From Pyrus communis (Eukaryota > Streptophyta > Magnoliopsida > Rosales > Rosaceae), in NCBI RefSeq assembly GCF_963583255.1, contig NC_084804.1, forward strand, positions 27,655,061-27,719,060: a stretch of DNA of 64,000 nucleotides, written 5' to 3'. The position numbers were made by a program, and so were the translations under genes. Below, one piece after another: positions 1 to 11,363 of this stretch (within the stretch, counting starts at the first letter, position 1; each line of letters starts with the position of its first letter). The notes under the pieces are model-generated. The model was not told where the DNA came from. It made no database searches and was given only the letters and a program-made list of their open reading frames with translations.

Positions 1-204
1 CGTCCATCTACTTGGCTTTAAGCATATGCAATCCATTCCAATCTCTAATTTGCTCCAAAAGGCTCCAAAAGGCATCCTTTTGCATACTTTGCCCTTAGAA
101 CCTGAAAACACACAAAAGAAGCATAAAGGACTAAAATAACTAAAGAAACATAACGTAAATGTACGAGAACAAGCCATTTAAGTCGCATGAATATGCTCCT
201 ATCA
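1..204 (-). mobile_element. Partial LTR, family A (start of LTR on minus strand)
   Basis: Read on the minus strand from 204 this begins TGATAGGAGCATATTCATGC and matches the first about 200 bases of the complete solo LTR at 10033-12365, and more loosely the one at 56355-58085. It abuts the interrupted 5' LTR of copia-1 at 205 with no spacer, so it inserted into that LTR. The rest lies left of the window, so it is unknown whether this is a solo LTR or part of a full element. The 60-codon minus-strand ORF here is only LTR sequence. Confidence 0.85.
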
Positions 205-280
205 GTAGGTAGCATGGGTGTATGCATGGGGTGCTGTCTAACAACTTGAGTATGGCTGTCATTCTCACTAATTCAAGGGA

Positions 281-370
281 TTGCTGACCTTGCTTTAGTT
301 GTTAGTCTAGTTGCTGACCTTGCTTTAGTTGTTAGTCTAGTTGCTGCCCTTGCTTTAGTTGTTAGGTGAT
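281..370 (+). repeat. 30-bp tandem repeat in the copia-1 LTR, three units
   Basis: Units at 281-310, 311-340 and 341-370; the last differs slightly. The 3' LTR has only two units (5050-5109), so the LTRs differ by one unit. This is either slippage after insertion or a change during reverse transcription. Confidence 0.9.
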
Positions 371-502
371 TAGGCGTAAATCAAGGAAGGAAGATTGTTT
401 TTTGTTCCTTGTTTTTTCTCTTCTTCCCACGCTCATATATATGAGCTATCTTTGTACTTTGTTTCGTCATAATAATAGAAAATACACCTTTAAATTTCAA
501 TA

Positions 503-520
503 TGGTATCAGAGCAGTGAT
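503..520 (+). other. Primer-binding site of copia-1
   Basis: TGGTATCAGAGCAGTGAT, complementary to the 3' end of initiator methionine tRNA as in most plant copia elements. It starts four bases after the LTR end (499). Confidence 0.85.
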
Positions 521-583
521 CCTAATTAACCTGCTTCTAAGTAATTTCTTGAGAGATCTGTGAGCTTTTCCTGATTCTCTATC

Positions 584-2068
584 ATGGCTGAAGAGAGTTC
601 AGTGCATGGCGAAGAAGTTAGCTCGCATGTTGCGCCATCTTCACTTCATTTAGATGTTCATGTCAACCCAAATCAACGTCTGATTTCTGTCTTACCAAAT
701 GAGTTCAATTATCTTCCTTGGGAGAAAACAGTCCATCTTGCCTTAGGAGGACGATCGAAACTTGGTTATGTTAGTGGTGTTATTCCAGCGCCTGATGTGT
801 CCTCATCAGATTACAATGATTGGTTGTGCAAGGACCAGTTGGTCATGTCATGGCTACTCAATTCTATGGATCGAAAGATTGCAGAAATTTTCAGCTATGT
901 TAAATCCTCCTGCATCCTTTGGAAAAATCTCAAAGAAATGTATGGCAATCAGAATAATGCAGCTCGAGTGTTCCAGTTAAAAAAGGATATTGCTAGTCTA
1001 CAGCATGAAGGAAACTCATTTACGCAACGCCTTGGGAAGTTAGCCACCATGTGCAACGAGTTGAATGTCTATCGGCCACACACCATTGACACTGCCGTGA
1101 TGACCAAGAGAGCTGAGGAAGACAAAATATTTCAACTTCTTACGCGTTTAAGTCTTAAATACGAAGATCTCAGGAGTCATGTCCTCATGAATCTTGATCT
1201 TCCCTCCTTCTCAAGTGTGTGTGCCACAAGTCAAAGGGAAGAAACTCGTAGAAAAATCATGATTGTGGAATTAAAGGCAAATATACCAAAAGCTAGGGTA
1301 TATCTCTCTAACCATAGAACTAGTGAAGAGAAGGGCTACAAAGGAAAGAAACCTATTGTGAAATGTAGCTACTGTGGTACTGGTGAACATACACGAGATC
1401 ATTGTTGGATTCTCCACCCTGAACTAAGGCCCAAGTTTTCTAGGGACAACAACAAGGGTTTCCCTAAGGGTTCACACAACTCATCCTACAAGGCAAATCA
1501 TACCGCCACCACTCATACCGGGGGAGCACAGAAGTTCACCTCCAATCCAGCCACCCTGATAAATGAATTTGCTACCTTCCTCCACATGAAACAAGGGCAT
1601 GGAGACAATGAAGGATCAACTAGTCAAGGTGACAACAAACAAGCTGCTCTACTCGGGCAGTTTGCTGGTTTTTTGGCTGAAAATGAAGGTGTGACACAAC
1701 AAGATATTCCAAGTAACTTACAATCCTTCTCAACTGCTCTCAAAGTAGGTAATGTGCATGATTATTGGATTATAGATTCAGGAGCTACTGATCATATGAC
1801 TAACAAGTCTACAAATCTGCATAATTTTGAAAAACTCTCATGTCCATCTCAAGTGTCAGGTGCTAATGATAAGGGTGCTATGATTGTAGGGAGAGGGAAA
1901 ACACATTTGATTTCTAGTGATGTCGAGTCTGAGGCTATTTATGTTCTCACATTCCCTTTTCAGCTCTTATCTGTTGGAAAAATCACAAACTCATTGAACT
2001 GTCTTGCTATTTTCTCCCCCAAAAGCTATGGTTTTTCAAGATATCACCACCAAGAAGACGATTGGTAA
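584..2068 (+). pseudogene. gag-pol: copia-1 gag and protease region
   Basis: Open frame of 494 codons beginning MAEESSVHG. It holds the copia gag (UBN2-type) region, then a CCHC zinc knuckle with spacing C-X2-C-X4-H-X4-C (KCSYCGTGEHTRDHC), and the aspartic protease motif DSGATDH. The frame is lost near 2020, where a base change shifts the pre-integrase segment into another frame, so the natural polyprotein is broken. In an active element this would package RNA and cleave the polyprotein. Confidence 0.9.
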
Positions 2069-3029
2069 AGGTTTTTTCTTAAATGGCCTCTACTACCTTT
2101 CCAAGCATGTCCAAATTCCCAAGGTTTTCCAAGTCACTTCAAGCCTGGTTCAAGAACAACAACTTTGGCACCGACGACTTGTACATCCTTCTGATAAAGT
2201 TCTATCTTTTTTGTTTCCAAACCTATGCAAAGTTACAAGTTCCTGTGATGTTTGTCACTTCTCTAAGTTCACTAGATTACCTTTCACTTCCTCCTTGTCT
2301 AGTGCTAGTAATCCTTTTGAAATCGTGCATTCCAATGTTTGGGGACCAGTCCTAAAGTCCTTTGACGGATACAAATATTTTGTAACTTTTGTGGATGATT
2401 TCACAAGGATCACTTGGTTGTATCTTTTGAAATTTAAAAGTGAAGTGCTGGAAGTTTTTCAAGATTTTCATAGACTTGTAAACACACAATTTGCTTCAAA
2501 CATTCATGCCTTACGATCAGATAATAGCTCCGAATATATGTCCCATAACATGTCTCACTGTCTAAGCACACATGGTATTACATCAAACTAGTTGTGTTGG
2601 AACACCTCAACAAAACGGGGTTGCAGAAAGGAAGAATAGAGATCTACTTGAAAAAACTAGAGCTCTTATGTTTCACTCGAATGTGCCTAAAAAAAATTTT
2701 GCTCCCAAGGTGTTCTTACTGCTGCATATCTCATCAATAGATTCCCTAGTAAGATATCGAACTTTAAATCACCTTATGAGGTCTTGAAAGATAGACGGAT
2801 CAATTGATCCCATTTGAGAGTTTTTGGATGTACATGCTGTATTCACATTCAAGCATCAAATCGTGACAAACTAAATCCAAGGGCTGCCAAATATGTTTTC
2901 CTAGGCTATTCATCCACTCAAAAGGGTTACAAATGCTACAATCTAACAACTACGAAAATAGTTGTTTCAAGAGATGTGAAATTTGAAAAAAACCATGCCT
3001 TAAGTCACTCAACCTCTGGACTATTCTAG
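2004..3029 (+). pseudogene. copia-1 integrase, frameshifted
   Basis: The integrase is spread over three frames (2004-2591, 2572-2787, 2814-3029). Visible are the H-X3-H and C-X2-C zinc-finger residues (WHRRLVHP, CDVC), the core, and the C-terminal GTPQQNGVAERKNR block carrying the catalytic Glu. The first catalytic Asp of the D,D35E triad, normally in a DVWGP-like motif, reads Asn here (SNVWGP). A small deletion near 2577 breaks the frame just before the QQNG block, and there is a stop near 2787. It cannot be functional. Confidence 0.88.
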
Positions 3030-3042
3030 AAAGGGGGAGAAT

Positions 3043-4950
3043 TTGCTTGATTTGTTCCCAATACCATATCTAAGTGAAGATGATGCATCAAGGGACCAGG
3101 TATTGAATGAGGTTGATTCTTGCAACCTACAGAACTCTCCACCTGTGGTCCCTGAAGAACCTATCTCATCAGAACCCTCAAGTAGTCCTTCCAACCAAGA
3201 AACTGCTCAATTGCCAGCAACTCAATCTCTCACAATTCGTCAAAATCCTCCCTGTGAGAGGAAACTTCCGTCCAAGTTACATGATTATGTAACTTACAAT
3301 GCCAGGTATCCCTTGACTTCTGCTATTAATTACAACAAAATTCCATCCTTCTTTGCTGCATTCCTCAGTGCAATTATTGAAACCTATGAACCACAAAGCT
3401 TTCAAGAAGCTAATCTACACAGTGAGTGGAGAGCTGTTATGGCAAAAGAGCTTCAAGCTCTTCATGAAAACAACACCTGGACTATAGTGAAACTTCCCAA
3501 AGGAAAGAAGGTTGTGGGAAGTCGTTGGGTATACAAGACCAAGTTCCATTCAGATGATGCGATTGAAAGGAACAAGGCTCGTTTGCTTGCTCGAGGATTT
3601 ACTCAAACCTATGGAGTGGATTACAATGAGACATTTCCTTCTGTGGCAAAGATGAACACTATGAGGGTGCTGTTATCTGTTGCCATTAACAATGCATGGC
3701 CTCTTTTTCAAATGGATGTTAAAAATGCTTTTCTGCATGGTGAGCTTGAAGAAGAAGTTTTCATGAAACTGCCTCTAGGTCATCCTCAACCAAACAATCC
3801 AAAAATGGTGTGCAAACTTCATAAATCCATTTATGGTCTCAAGCAAAGTCCACGTCCATGGTATGCCAAGCTCAGTCATGTTCTAGAAAGAGTTGGTTTC
3901 TGTCGGAGCAATGTTGATTCTTCCTTATTTGTACGTTCAAGCACATAGGGTAAACTTGTGGTGCTTATTTACGTTAATGATCTCATTATGACATGTGATA
4001 ATATGTCAGAGATTAGTGCTCTTAAACGATATCTCAATCACAAGCTTGCTATAAAAGATCTCGGCATTCTTAAATATTTTCTAGGGATCGAGATGGCATA
4101 CTCTCACAAGGGTTGTTTTCTAAATTAGCGCAAGTATATTATTGATCTTCTTCGCGAAGCCAACATGACAGACTGTAAACCTGCTCGCACACCTTTGAAT
4201 AGTAACTTGAAGCTGCAATCTCACGGTGATCTCATTCCCAATATAGAATACTATCAGAGATTGATCGACAAACTCATTTATCTAACTATCACTCGCCCTG
4301 ATATAGCATATGCTGTGAGTCTTGTTAGCCAATTTATGCATGCTCCAAGCATGGATCACATGAAGATTGTTCATCGTGTGCTTCGATATCTGAAGGGCTC
4401 CATTGGTAGAGGGATTCTCATGCGCAACAATAATCACATTCATATCTCAAGATATACAGATGCAGATTGGGCGGGGAATGCTCTCGATCGCAAGTCTATC
4501 ACTGGTTTCTGCACCTTCGTAGGAGGTAACCTAGTCACTTGGAAGAGCAAGAAACAAAGCGTGGTTGCACGCTCTAGTGCAGAAGCAGAATACCGTGCTA
4601 TGGCTTCGACTGCTTGTGAACTTATTTGGCTCAAAAATCTATTATTAGACTTAGGGTTTCCTCATCAATAACCTATGTCTCTCTACTGTGATAATCAAGC
4701 TACGATGCACATAGCATCAAATCCTGTCTTCCATGAGCGAACTAAACACATTGAAGTTGAATGCCATTATGTTCGAAATCAAGTGCAGTCCAAGGTCATT
4801 GATACACACTTCATTCGTAGTTATGATCAACTTGCAGATATCTTCACAAAAGGATTACCGTTTGCTATTTTCCATCACATCTTGTCCAAGCTTGGATCAA
4901 TCGACCCGTTTAATCCAACTTCAGGGGGAGTATTGGAAGATCTAGTCTAG
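3043..4950 (+). pseudogene. copia-1 reverse transcriptase and RNase H
   Basis: One frame throughout but interrupted by stops at 3946, 4126 and 4669. RT motifs are clear (GSRWVYKTK, KARLLARGF, QMDVKNAFLHG, IYGLKQSPRPWY), but the catalytic YVDD box reads YVND at 3970-3981. RNase H is recognisable by YTDADWAG, the SSAEAEY motif and the terminal ADIFTKGL block. The frame ends 20 bases inside the 3' LTR. Confidence 0.92.
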
Positions 4951-5236
4951 TTATCTATCATTTACCATAGCTGGTAGGTAGCATGGATGTATGCATGGGG
5001 TGCTGTCTAACAACTTGAGTATGGATGTCATTCTCACTAATTCAAGGGATTGCTGACCTTGCTTTAGTTGTTAGTCTAGTTGTTGCCCTTGTTTTAGTTG
5101 TTAGGTGATTAGGCGTAAATCAAGGAAGGAAGATTGTTTTTTGTTCCTTGTTTTTTCTCTTCTTTCCACGCTCATATATATGAGCTATCTTTGTTTTGTT
5201 TCGTCATAATAATAGAAAATACACCTTCAAATTTCA
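4931..5236 (+). repeat. 3' LTR of copia-1
   Basis: About 306 bp. It follows the purine tract, begins TATTGGAAGATC (probably a mutated TG start) and ends TTCA. It matches the 5' LTR from 4974 onward apart from the 30-bp unit count and scattered substitutions. Confidence 0.88.
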
Positions 5237-5444
5237 ATATAATCTTATAGATTTACTAAATTGTAATCCTAGTTCTACATATGTATGACGTGTAATCCTA
5301 TAAATATCAATGAACATCGCTCACTCGATTATTGAGTTGAGATTCATAATTACTATCTTTCATGGTATCAGGAGCCAGCGTCTCTCGACAAAGGTTCATA
5401 TTATAATTTTTTTTTTCTTTTTTTTTCTTCAGTTTTCTACAGTT

Positions 5445-6434
5445 ATGGCATCTTCTTCCTTTACTGTTGCTACTCCCTCTATCACAAATTTTCTCACCAT
5501 CAAGCTCAACCATAACAACTACCCTCTCCGGCGTGGTCAATTATTTCCCTTGCTGCGCAGTCGCAACTTACTATCTTATGTTACTGGTCAAACTCACAGC
5601 CCATCTGCTTTTCTTCTTAATGACAATGGTAAACTCATCGACAAGGTCAATCCAGTATATGTTGAATGGATAAAGATTGATCAGATGATCCTTTCTTGGA
5701 TTACGAGTTCACTTACTCCCAAGGTTCTTGCTACGATTGTCAACAAAATTGATTCGGCTTCTGCCTGGTCGTCTATTCAAGAACGGTATGCTTCTACGTC
5801 TCAAAATCGTATTATCCAAATGTGTACATAATTGATGAATACTTCTCGTGGTGATTTGTCCATTGCTGACTATCTTGACAAAATCAACGCCATCGCCAAC
5901 AACCTTGCTCTTTCTGGCGCCCACGTCTCTAAATCCGATTTAGTTGCCATTATTATGAGTAAAGTAGGTCCACAGTATAAGGCCACTATTGCTTCCGCAC
6001 AATCTCGTGACACTCTCATCACCTACAATTCATAGGAAACTTTATTACTGAGTGTCGAGCAACATTATAATGCCTTCTTTCTTCCCTCTGATAATGGCAC
6101 ATCTGCTTTTCCTACTGTCCATGGTGGTCATGGTGGTTTCCGTGGCCGTGGTAATTCATTTTGTGGTGGACGTAGTGGTAACTTTTCACGCCAAAATTTG
6201 GTTGCCCAGGGCTCCGATTCTGCTGCCTTTACAACCTACACCTCTGCAACCCCTTCCCGCGGGTCATCCTCTTCCTATAATGGACTTCTTGGTCTAGCAC
6301 CTAACTCTAGCACATCTCATGGTTCCTTGCCTGCTTTTTCCTCCTCTGGGCGCATTCAATGTCAAATTTGTCAACGCTTTGGGCACTCAGCTATTGATTG
6401 CTTCAATCGTCTCAATATGTCATACGAAGGTTGA
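5445..6434 (+). pseudogene. gag: copia-2 gag
   Basis: Starts at ATG 5445 (MASSSFTVATPS). It follows the usual gag pattern of this copia group: NFLTIKLNHNNY, a W-I-D-Q-M-I-L-S-W block, a glycine/arginine-rich stretch, then a CCHC knuckle (CQICQRFGHSAIDC). In-frame stops at 5829, 6033 and 6432 interrupt it, each leaving the downstream segment in the same frame. The protease that should follow is degraded (YSNTNSH in place of a DTGAS-type motif). Confidence 0.87.
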
Positions 6435-6819
6435 GTTCCCTCCTCTCGTCTTCAAGCCTATGTAGCTGCACCTTCTCGTGCTTCTGCCTCTGCACCTTCT
6501 GTCCAACAATGGCTTTTTTACTCCAACACAAATTCTCACATAACCAATGATGTAGGCCAACTTCAAAATCCTTGTGAGTATCATGGAACTGATCAAATTC
6601 ATGATGTGCATGGTGGTCTAGATTTGAACATCACAAAAATTGGTCACTCGTATTTCAGATGATAATAACTGCTTCTTTACTTTACATCCCTGTTTTTATC
6701 GTGTGTAGGATTCGCGGACGTGGAGGACCCTTTTACAAGGCCGAAGTAACAATGGATTCTACCTGTGTTCCAGTCGCCCTTATCATCAAACTAATGGTGT
6801 TTTTGCTTTATTAGGTGAA

Positions 6820-7047
6820 CGTGTAACTGAAGCTTTGTGGCATTCTATGCTAGGTCATCCTCAGCCTCCTACCTAGCACCCACTTCCAATATACACTAGC
6901 AGGTCCCCACGCCCCAAACCTTCCCAACCCCCTGTCCTACCGACATCAATCTTTACTGTACCCTCTAGTTCTTCTCTTGACCGGTCCCTACCTCAAACCT
7001 CCCACCAATCACACCTACCTCACTTGTTTCATCTACTCCTGAGGTAA
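6820..7047 (+). pseudogene. copia-2 integrase remnant with core deleted
   Basis: The pre-integrase motif LWHSMLGHP at about 6836-6862 is joined within a few codons to a proline/serine-rich segment of the kind that separates integrase from RT. No catalytic D, D or E motif, no QQNGVAER block and no zinc-finger cysteines remain. Deletion is the simplest reading. Confidence 0.75.
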
Positions 7048-8292
7048 GTGACTTGTCCCATTCCATGGTCACTCGAGGCAAAATTGGTATTCCTTAAACC
7101 TAATCCCAAATATGCTTGTGTTACTACTTTTTTTAGTGACTTGGTTAAGCCTACATGTTTTAGTCAGGCTAATAAGGATTCCGAGTGGCAAAAGGCGATG
7201 GCTGACGAATTCAATGCCTTACAACGTAACGGCACTTGGACTTTGGTTCCGTTTCAACACAATATGAACATTCTTCCGAATAAATTGGAATATAAAATCA
7301 AACGACGCTTTGATGGCTCAATTGAGTTTTACAAGGCACGGTTAGTGGCTAACAGGTTTCATCAACAAGAGGGTTTAGACTACAGTGAGACATTTAGTCC
7401 CATTGTCAATCATGTGACTGTTAGGTTAATTCTCTCCATTGCTATTCAATTCAATTGGCCTCTTTGTCTACTTGATGTCCAAAATGCGTTCCTTCATGGT
7501 TCTTTGAGTGAAAAGGTCTATATGCGGCAACCACTGGGGTTCATTAATCCTCAACGTCCATCTCATGTGTGCAAATTGCAACGTTCCTTATACGGTCTTA
7601 AACAAGCTCCTCATGCATGGTTTCAATGTTTTTCTCAACACTTGGAAAGTTTGGGTTTCATATCTTCTCATGCAGATTCGTCATTGTTTACTTTCTTTGA
7701 TGGTTCAGTGATTAGTTACTTGTTAATTTATGTGGATGACATTCTTATTACTGGTAATAGCATGGACCATATAACTCGTTTCATTCATCAGTTGGGCACA
7801 TTATTTTCCATGAAGGATCTTGGACCCTTACATTATTTCTTAGGTATGGAGGTTCATCATACTAGCACCGGCCTTCATCTTACTCAAACAAAGTATATCA
7901 CTGATCTTCTTAAACGCACCAAAATGCTGGAATGCAAGCCCATTTCAACCCCAGCCATTAGTGGCCAACGCCTCAGTGTGTCTGATGGCGAACCATTGTC
8001 TGATATCACCGAGTTTCATAGTATTGTGGGTGCCTTGCAGTATCTTCTCTTCACTCATCTTGATATTGCATTTGCCGTTAACCAAGTTTGTCAGTTTATG
8101 CATAAGCCCACAACGATACATTGGGTTACGGTTAAGCGAATACTCTATTATCCTAAAGCTACTCCAAACCATTACCGCCCGAGTTCCCTTCAGCTCACTG
8201 CCTATGCTAATGCAGGCTATGTTGGTGATTCGAAAGACCGTCGTTCAACTGGTGGTTATTGTATGTTCCTTGGTGACAACTTCATCTTGTAG
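7048..8292 (+). pseudogene. copia-2 reverse transcriptase and RNase H, long open frame
   Basis: 414 uninterrupted codons. RT motifs in order: WQKAMADEF, KARLVANRF, LLDVQNAFLHG, LYGLKQAPHAW, and an intact catalytic YVDD (7729-7740). RNase H then starts, but its first acidic box reads AYANAG instead of AYADAD, and the frame stops at 8290-8292, where a Trp codon is expected. Degraded RNase H continues to about 8610 (ADLLTKGLS). It is better preserved than copia-1 RT but not a functional element. Confidence 0.9.
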
Positions 8293-8666
8293 AGCTCCAA
8301 GAAGCAACGTGGTTCTCGCACTTAAGTACAGAAGTTGAATATCGTCAGCCTGCCTACACAGCCGCTGCTCTTTCTTGGTATCGCACCTTGTTTCAGGAGC
8401 TTCATCTCCCTCTTACTCCGCCACGTATCTGGTGCAATAACATTAGTGCAATTTCCGTCGCCTCCAATCCAGTTTATCAATATGGCATGTTGAAGTCGAC
8501 TATCACTATGTTCGTGAAAAAGTAACTTGTAAAGAGATCATCATTGGCTATGTCTCCTCCACAAATCGACTAGCTGATCTCCTTACCAAGGGATTGTCTG
8601 CAGTTCGTTTTGAATTATTAATGTCCAAACTTCTAGTTTGTGACCTTCATTTCTGTTTGTGGGGAG

Positions 8667-8933
8667 TGATAAACCGACCAATTCAGTCTCTGTCTGTTGC
8701 ACAAACAGAATTCCATTCCAACAAGGAATCCTCAGAAGACATCCCTGCTGCACCGCTTACTGCAGATCATGTTTTGTCCTGATTCAACTACTATTTAATC
8801 CACGTCGACTTGTAATCCTATAAATATACTAAATTGTAATCCTAGTTCTACATATGTATGACTTGTAATCCTATAAATATCAATGAACATCGCGCACTCG
8901 ATTATTGAGTTGCAATTTGCTGCTTCTTCCACA
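8667..8933 (+). repeat. 3' LTR of copia-2
   Basis: Preceded by a purine-rich tract (GTGGGGAG), begins TGATAAACCG and ends ACA. It contains the segment shared with the 5' LTR remnant at 5238-5362. Confidence 0.8.
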
Positions 8934-9863
8934 ACCGAAAAAAAAAAACAACAACAACTAATTTGGTATAACTTACAAAGACTAAAGCAAGTACAGACGA
9001 GCTTGTTGCCAAGAAACAGGCACCATTTTTTTGTTTTTGGTTACTTAAGAATTTAACTCGCAGTTGTGGTTTAGGTCAGTAGACGAAATGCCCAAATCTT
9101 TTGCACCTGCGTTTGAATTCACCTTCCTATTGCTCCGCTTTACCAGTACCATGCCTAGTTGAACTACTCATGGACAAATTAGGCAAACATAATTTTTAGG
9201 CTTATTTTTTGCTACAGTTTTTGAAATTTCACTTTAATCTCACTTTGTTTCTTAAAATTTAAATTTCATCACTTTATCTCTTGAAACTCAATTTTTTCTT
9301 CAGTATGTCGTTTTCCATCAACTATATCAATAAATATGTTAACTCTCCGACATGACATGAGTGGGACCCAGTTAACTGCTGATAAGGCAACCACAACATT
9401 TCCACATTACTTTAAAATTCTCATTAAAGCAAGTGGCTTTTTACTACAATGATGGAAATGAGATGAATCCTTACATGATGGCGTAGGTCAAACGCGAATC
9501 TATTAAGGGACCAAGGTGGTTCCAGGACCACCCAAAAGTGGCTTTGAAAACCTCTAAGGACCACCCAAATATGGGCTGTGGTGGAGGAGAAGAGCAGCCA
9601 TGGTTGCCGTGCACCTTCTGCAAAACAGAAGGAGAAAGAAGATGACTCTTTTTCTTTCAAATTAATTGGCCAAAATGAGACCCTTTTGAGCCAAACCATT
9701 AAAAAAAATGGAAGGCATGCATTTTTATTGTGATTGGACATCCAGTCACATCCTTTTGGTTTAGACTTCACGTGAGGTTCTTCAATCTATACTCATTGGT
9801 GGCTGAGGTGGGACCCAATTCAAAGTAAAAATCAATTTAAAGAGTTTGAAAAAGGGAAATATT
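8934..9863. other. Non-coding stretch with one dispersed repeat
   Basis: No gene seen. The 115-codon minus-strand ORF at 9424-9771 has no recognisable motif. Bases about 9195-9345 match, in reverse orientation, the repeat at about 19625-19770. Confidence 0.6.
9195..9345 (+). repeat. Dispersed repeat, copy 1
   Basis: An AT-rich segment running from about AGGCTTATTTTTTGC through CTTTAATCTCA to TCAATAAATATG. The reverse complement of about 19625-19770 has the same order of blocks. Too diverged to assign to a class. Confidence 0.55.
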
Positions 9864-10369
9864 ATATCAAGGGGAAAGGGATCCTGTCCGGATCCCTTCC
9901 ATCAAATCTTGTTAATCAACCAATCTGGGCCCTTAAAATTTGATCAAACGGCTAAAAACAGAAGGTTCTTTTAAAAGTTATAATAACTTTAGCTGTTGAA
10001 TTAAATTTCAAGGGTCAGAATTTGTTGATAGATGATAGGAGCATATTCATGCGACTTAAATGGCTTGTTCTCGTGCATTTACGTTATGTTTCTCTCGTTA
10101 TTTTAGTCCTTTATGCTTCTTTTGTGTGTTTTCAGGTTCTAAGGGCCTAGGGAGCAAGTAAGTGCATTTTGAGGCCATTTGGAGCATTTTTGGGCATGGA
10201 TTGGATAGCTTATCCATGGAGCCAAGAGGATGGACGAATTTGAAAGCCTTGTATGCACTTGAAGACACAAAACAATGGCCCTAACCCAATCACATAACAC
10301 ATTATGCCATACAAACCAACCTATTTTAGGCCCATTCTATGTACTTAAACCCTAGCCCTTTAAACTAGT

Positions 10370-11160
10370 TCATTTATCACTTATCAAACCATTCACTTAT
10401 CACTCACCACATATCATTCACTTATCACTTAACATATCATTCATTTATTTCACTTCCATACTCCTCTTAATTCCACATGCATTCTCACACATGCACATCA
10501 TTCACTCACATTTCCACCATTCATTCTTTATTCCTTTCCAAACATCTCACATGCATTTCCACCTTCCTACTTCATCATTTCACCACATTCTCCCTCTTTA
10601 ACTCACATGCATTCATCATAATTCACAACACAAAACAACTTCATTGCCGTGGGTTCCCATTTCCTTTCCAAACATCTCACATGCATTTCTTCATTATTTC
10701 CTAACCCTACATGCATTATTTATTGCATCTTCACATGCATTCACACACACTTTACACATTCAAACCGTGAGCTCCCATTCCTATATGCCATTTTCAGATT
10801 TCCACCCACTAACCTAGTCATCAACACATGCACTTCCACCTTTCATCCACAATGATTCATGATTCATTCACTTTGCATCCTTTAAATCAATCACATACTT
10901 TTCCATCATTAATTAGCCACTTGCATCTTAAACAAACAGCCATATGTTCCCTCCACTACTCCTATAAATACCCTTGCATTCATTCATTCAATTCATATCT
11001 CATATTTCCATTCACAACACTTCACACAACACAAATACACATCCATTGCCGCAATTCCCCTTCCATTTTCTGTGCAGTTTTTCTCCTTCATTGCAGCCAC
11101 TATCCAACCACTTCCCATCCCTCCAAAACACTTCACATAATCCCCAAAGCTCACCTTAGA
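10370..11160 (+). repeat. Purine-poor low-complexity tract inside solo LTR
   Basis: Repeated short words such as CACATGCATT, CATTCACTTATCAC and CCTTTCCAAACATCTC make the plus strand strongly pyrimidine plus A. The segment around CCTTTCCAAACATCTCACATG occurs twice (about 10535 and 10665). The ORFs here are rich in His, Ser, Thr and Phe only because of this bias. Confidence 0.75.
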
Positions 11161-11185
11161 CCTTGTGCTACAACAACGAAGAAGA

Positions 11186-11363
11186 GAAGAGTGCCTAAAC
11201 GTTCATACAATTCAAGTTTGAGTTGTTGGAATGTTTAGGTGTTTCTTTGATTTCAATGTTTAAATTCAATTTTCTTTGTTTTGTAATGGAAGAGAAGAGT
11301 GCCTAAATGTTCATACAATTCAGTTTGAGTTGTTGGAATGTTTAGGTGTTTCTTTGATTTCAA
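11186..11363 (+). repeat. Imperfect tandem duplication of about 78 bp within the solo LTR
   Basis: AGAAGAGTGCCTAAACGTTC at about 11186 recurs at about 11288 with the following TTGGAATGTTTAGGTGTTTC intact, separated by a short spacer. Confidence 0.8.

Larger units (their letters stand above)
205..5236 (+). mobile_element. Ty1/copia retrotransposon copia-1, decayed
   Basis: A copia-type element with the order LTR, primer-binding site, gag, protease, integrase, reverse transcriptase, RNase H, LTR. The 5' LTR (205-499) lacks its first 43 bases relative to the 3' LTR (4931-5236) because a family-A LTR was inserted there. The initiator-Met tRNA primer site is at 503-520 and a polypurine tract (4922-4930) precedes the 3' LTR. 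The polyprotein changes frame several times and has several stops, so the copy cannot act autonomously. Its right end continues directly into the LTR sequence of copia-2. Confidence 0.93.
5238..8933 (+). mobile_element. Ty1/copia retrotransposon copia-2, internally deleted
   Basis: The right part of its 5' LTR is at about 5238-5362 and its 3' LTR at 8667-8933. The two share the stretch around TAAATTGTAATCCTAG and the segment ending ATTATTGAGTTG. A primer-binding site TGGTATCAGGAGCC follows at 5363. The left part of the 5' LTR is displaced beyond the window by insertion of copia-1. Gag is followed by a damaged protease, the pre-integrase motif, then directly by the integrase-RT linker; the integrase core is missing. 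RT is long and open. Confidence 0.88.

Noticed and set aside
281..370. Regular 30-bp direct repeats resembling a tiny CRISPR array
   Set aside because: They are contiguous with no spacers, lie inside a retrotransposon LTR and are in a plant genome.
9424..9771. 115-codon minus-strand ORF
   Set aside because: No recognisable motif and no gene structure around it.
10477..11238. Several overlapping ORFs rich in His, Ser, Thr and Phe
   Set aside because: Produced by the purine-poor low-complexity tract of a solo LTR; no start context, domain or splice structure.
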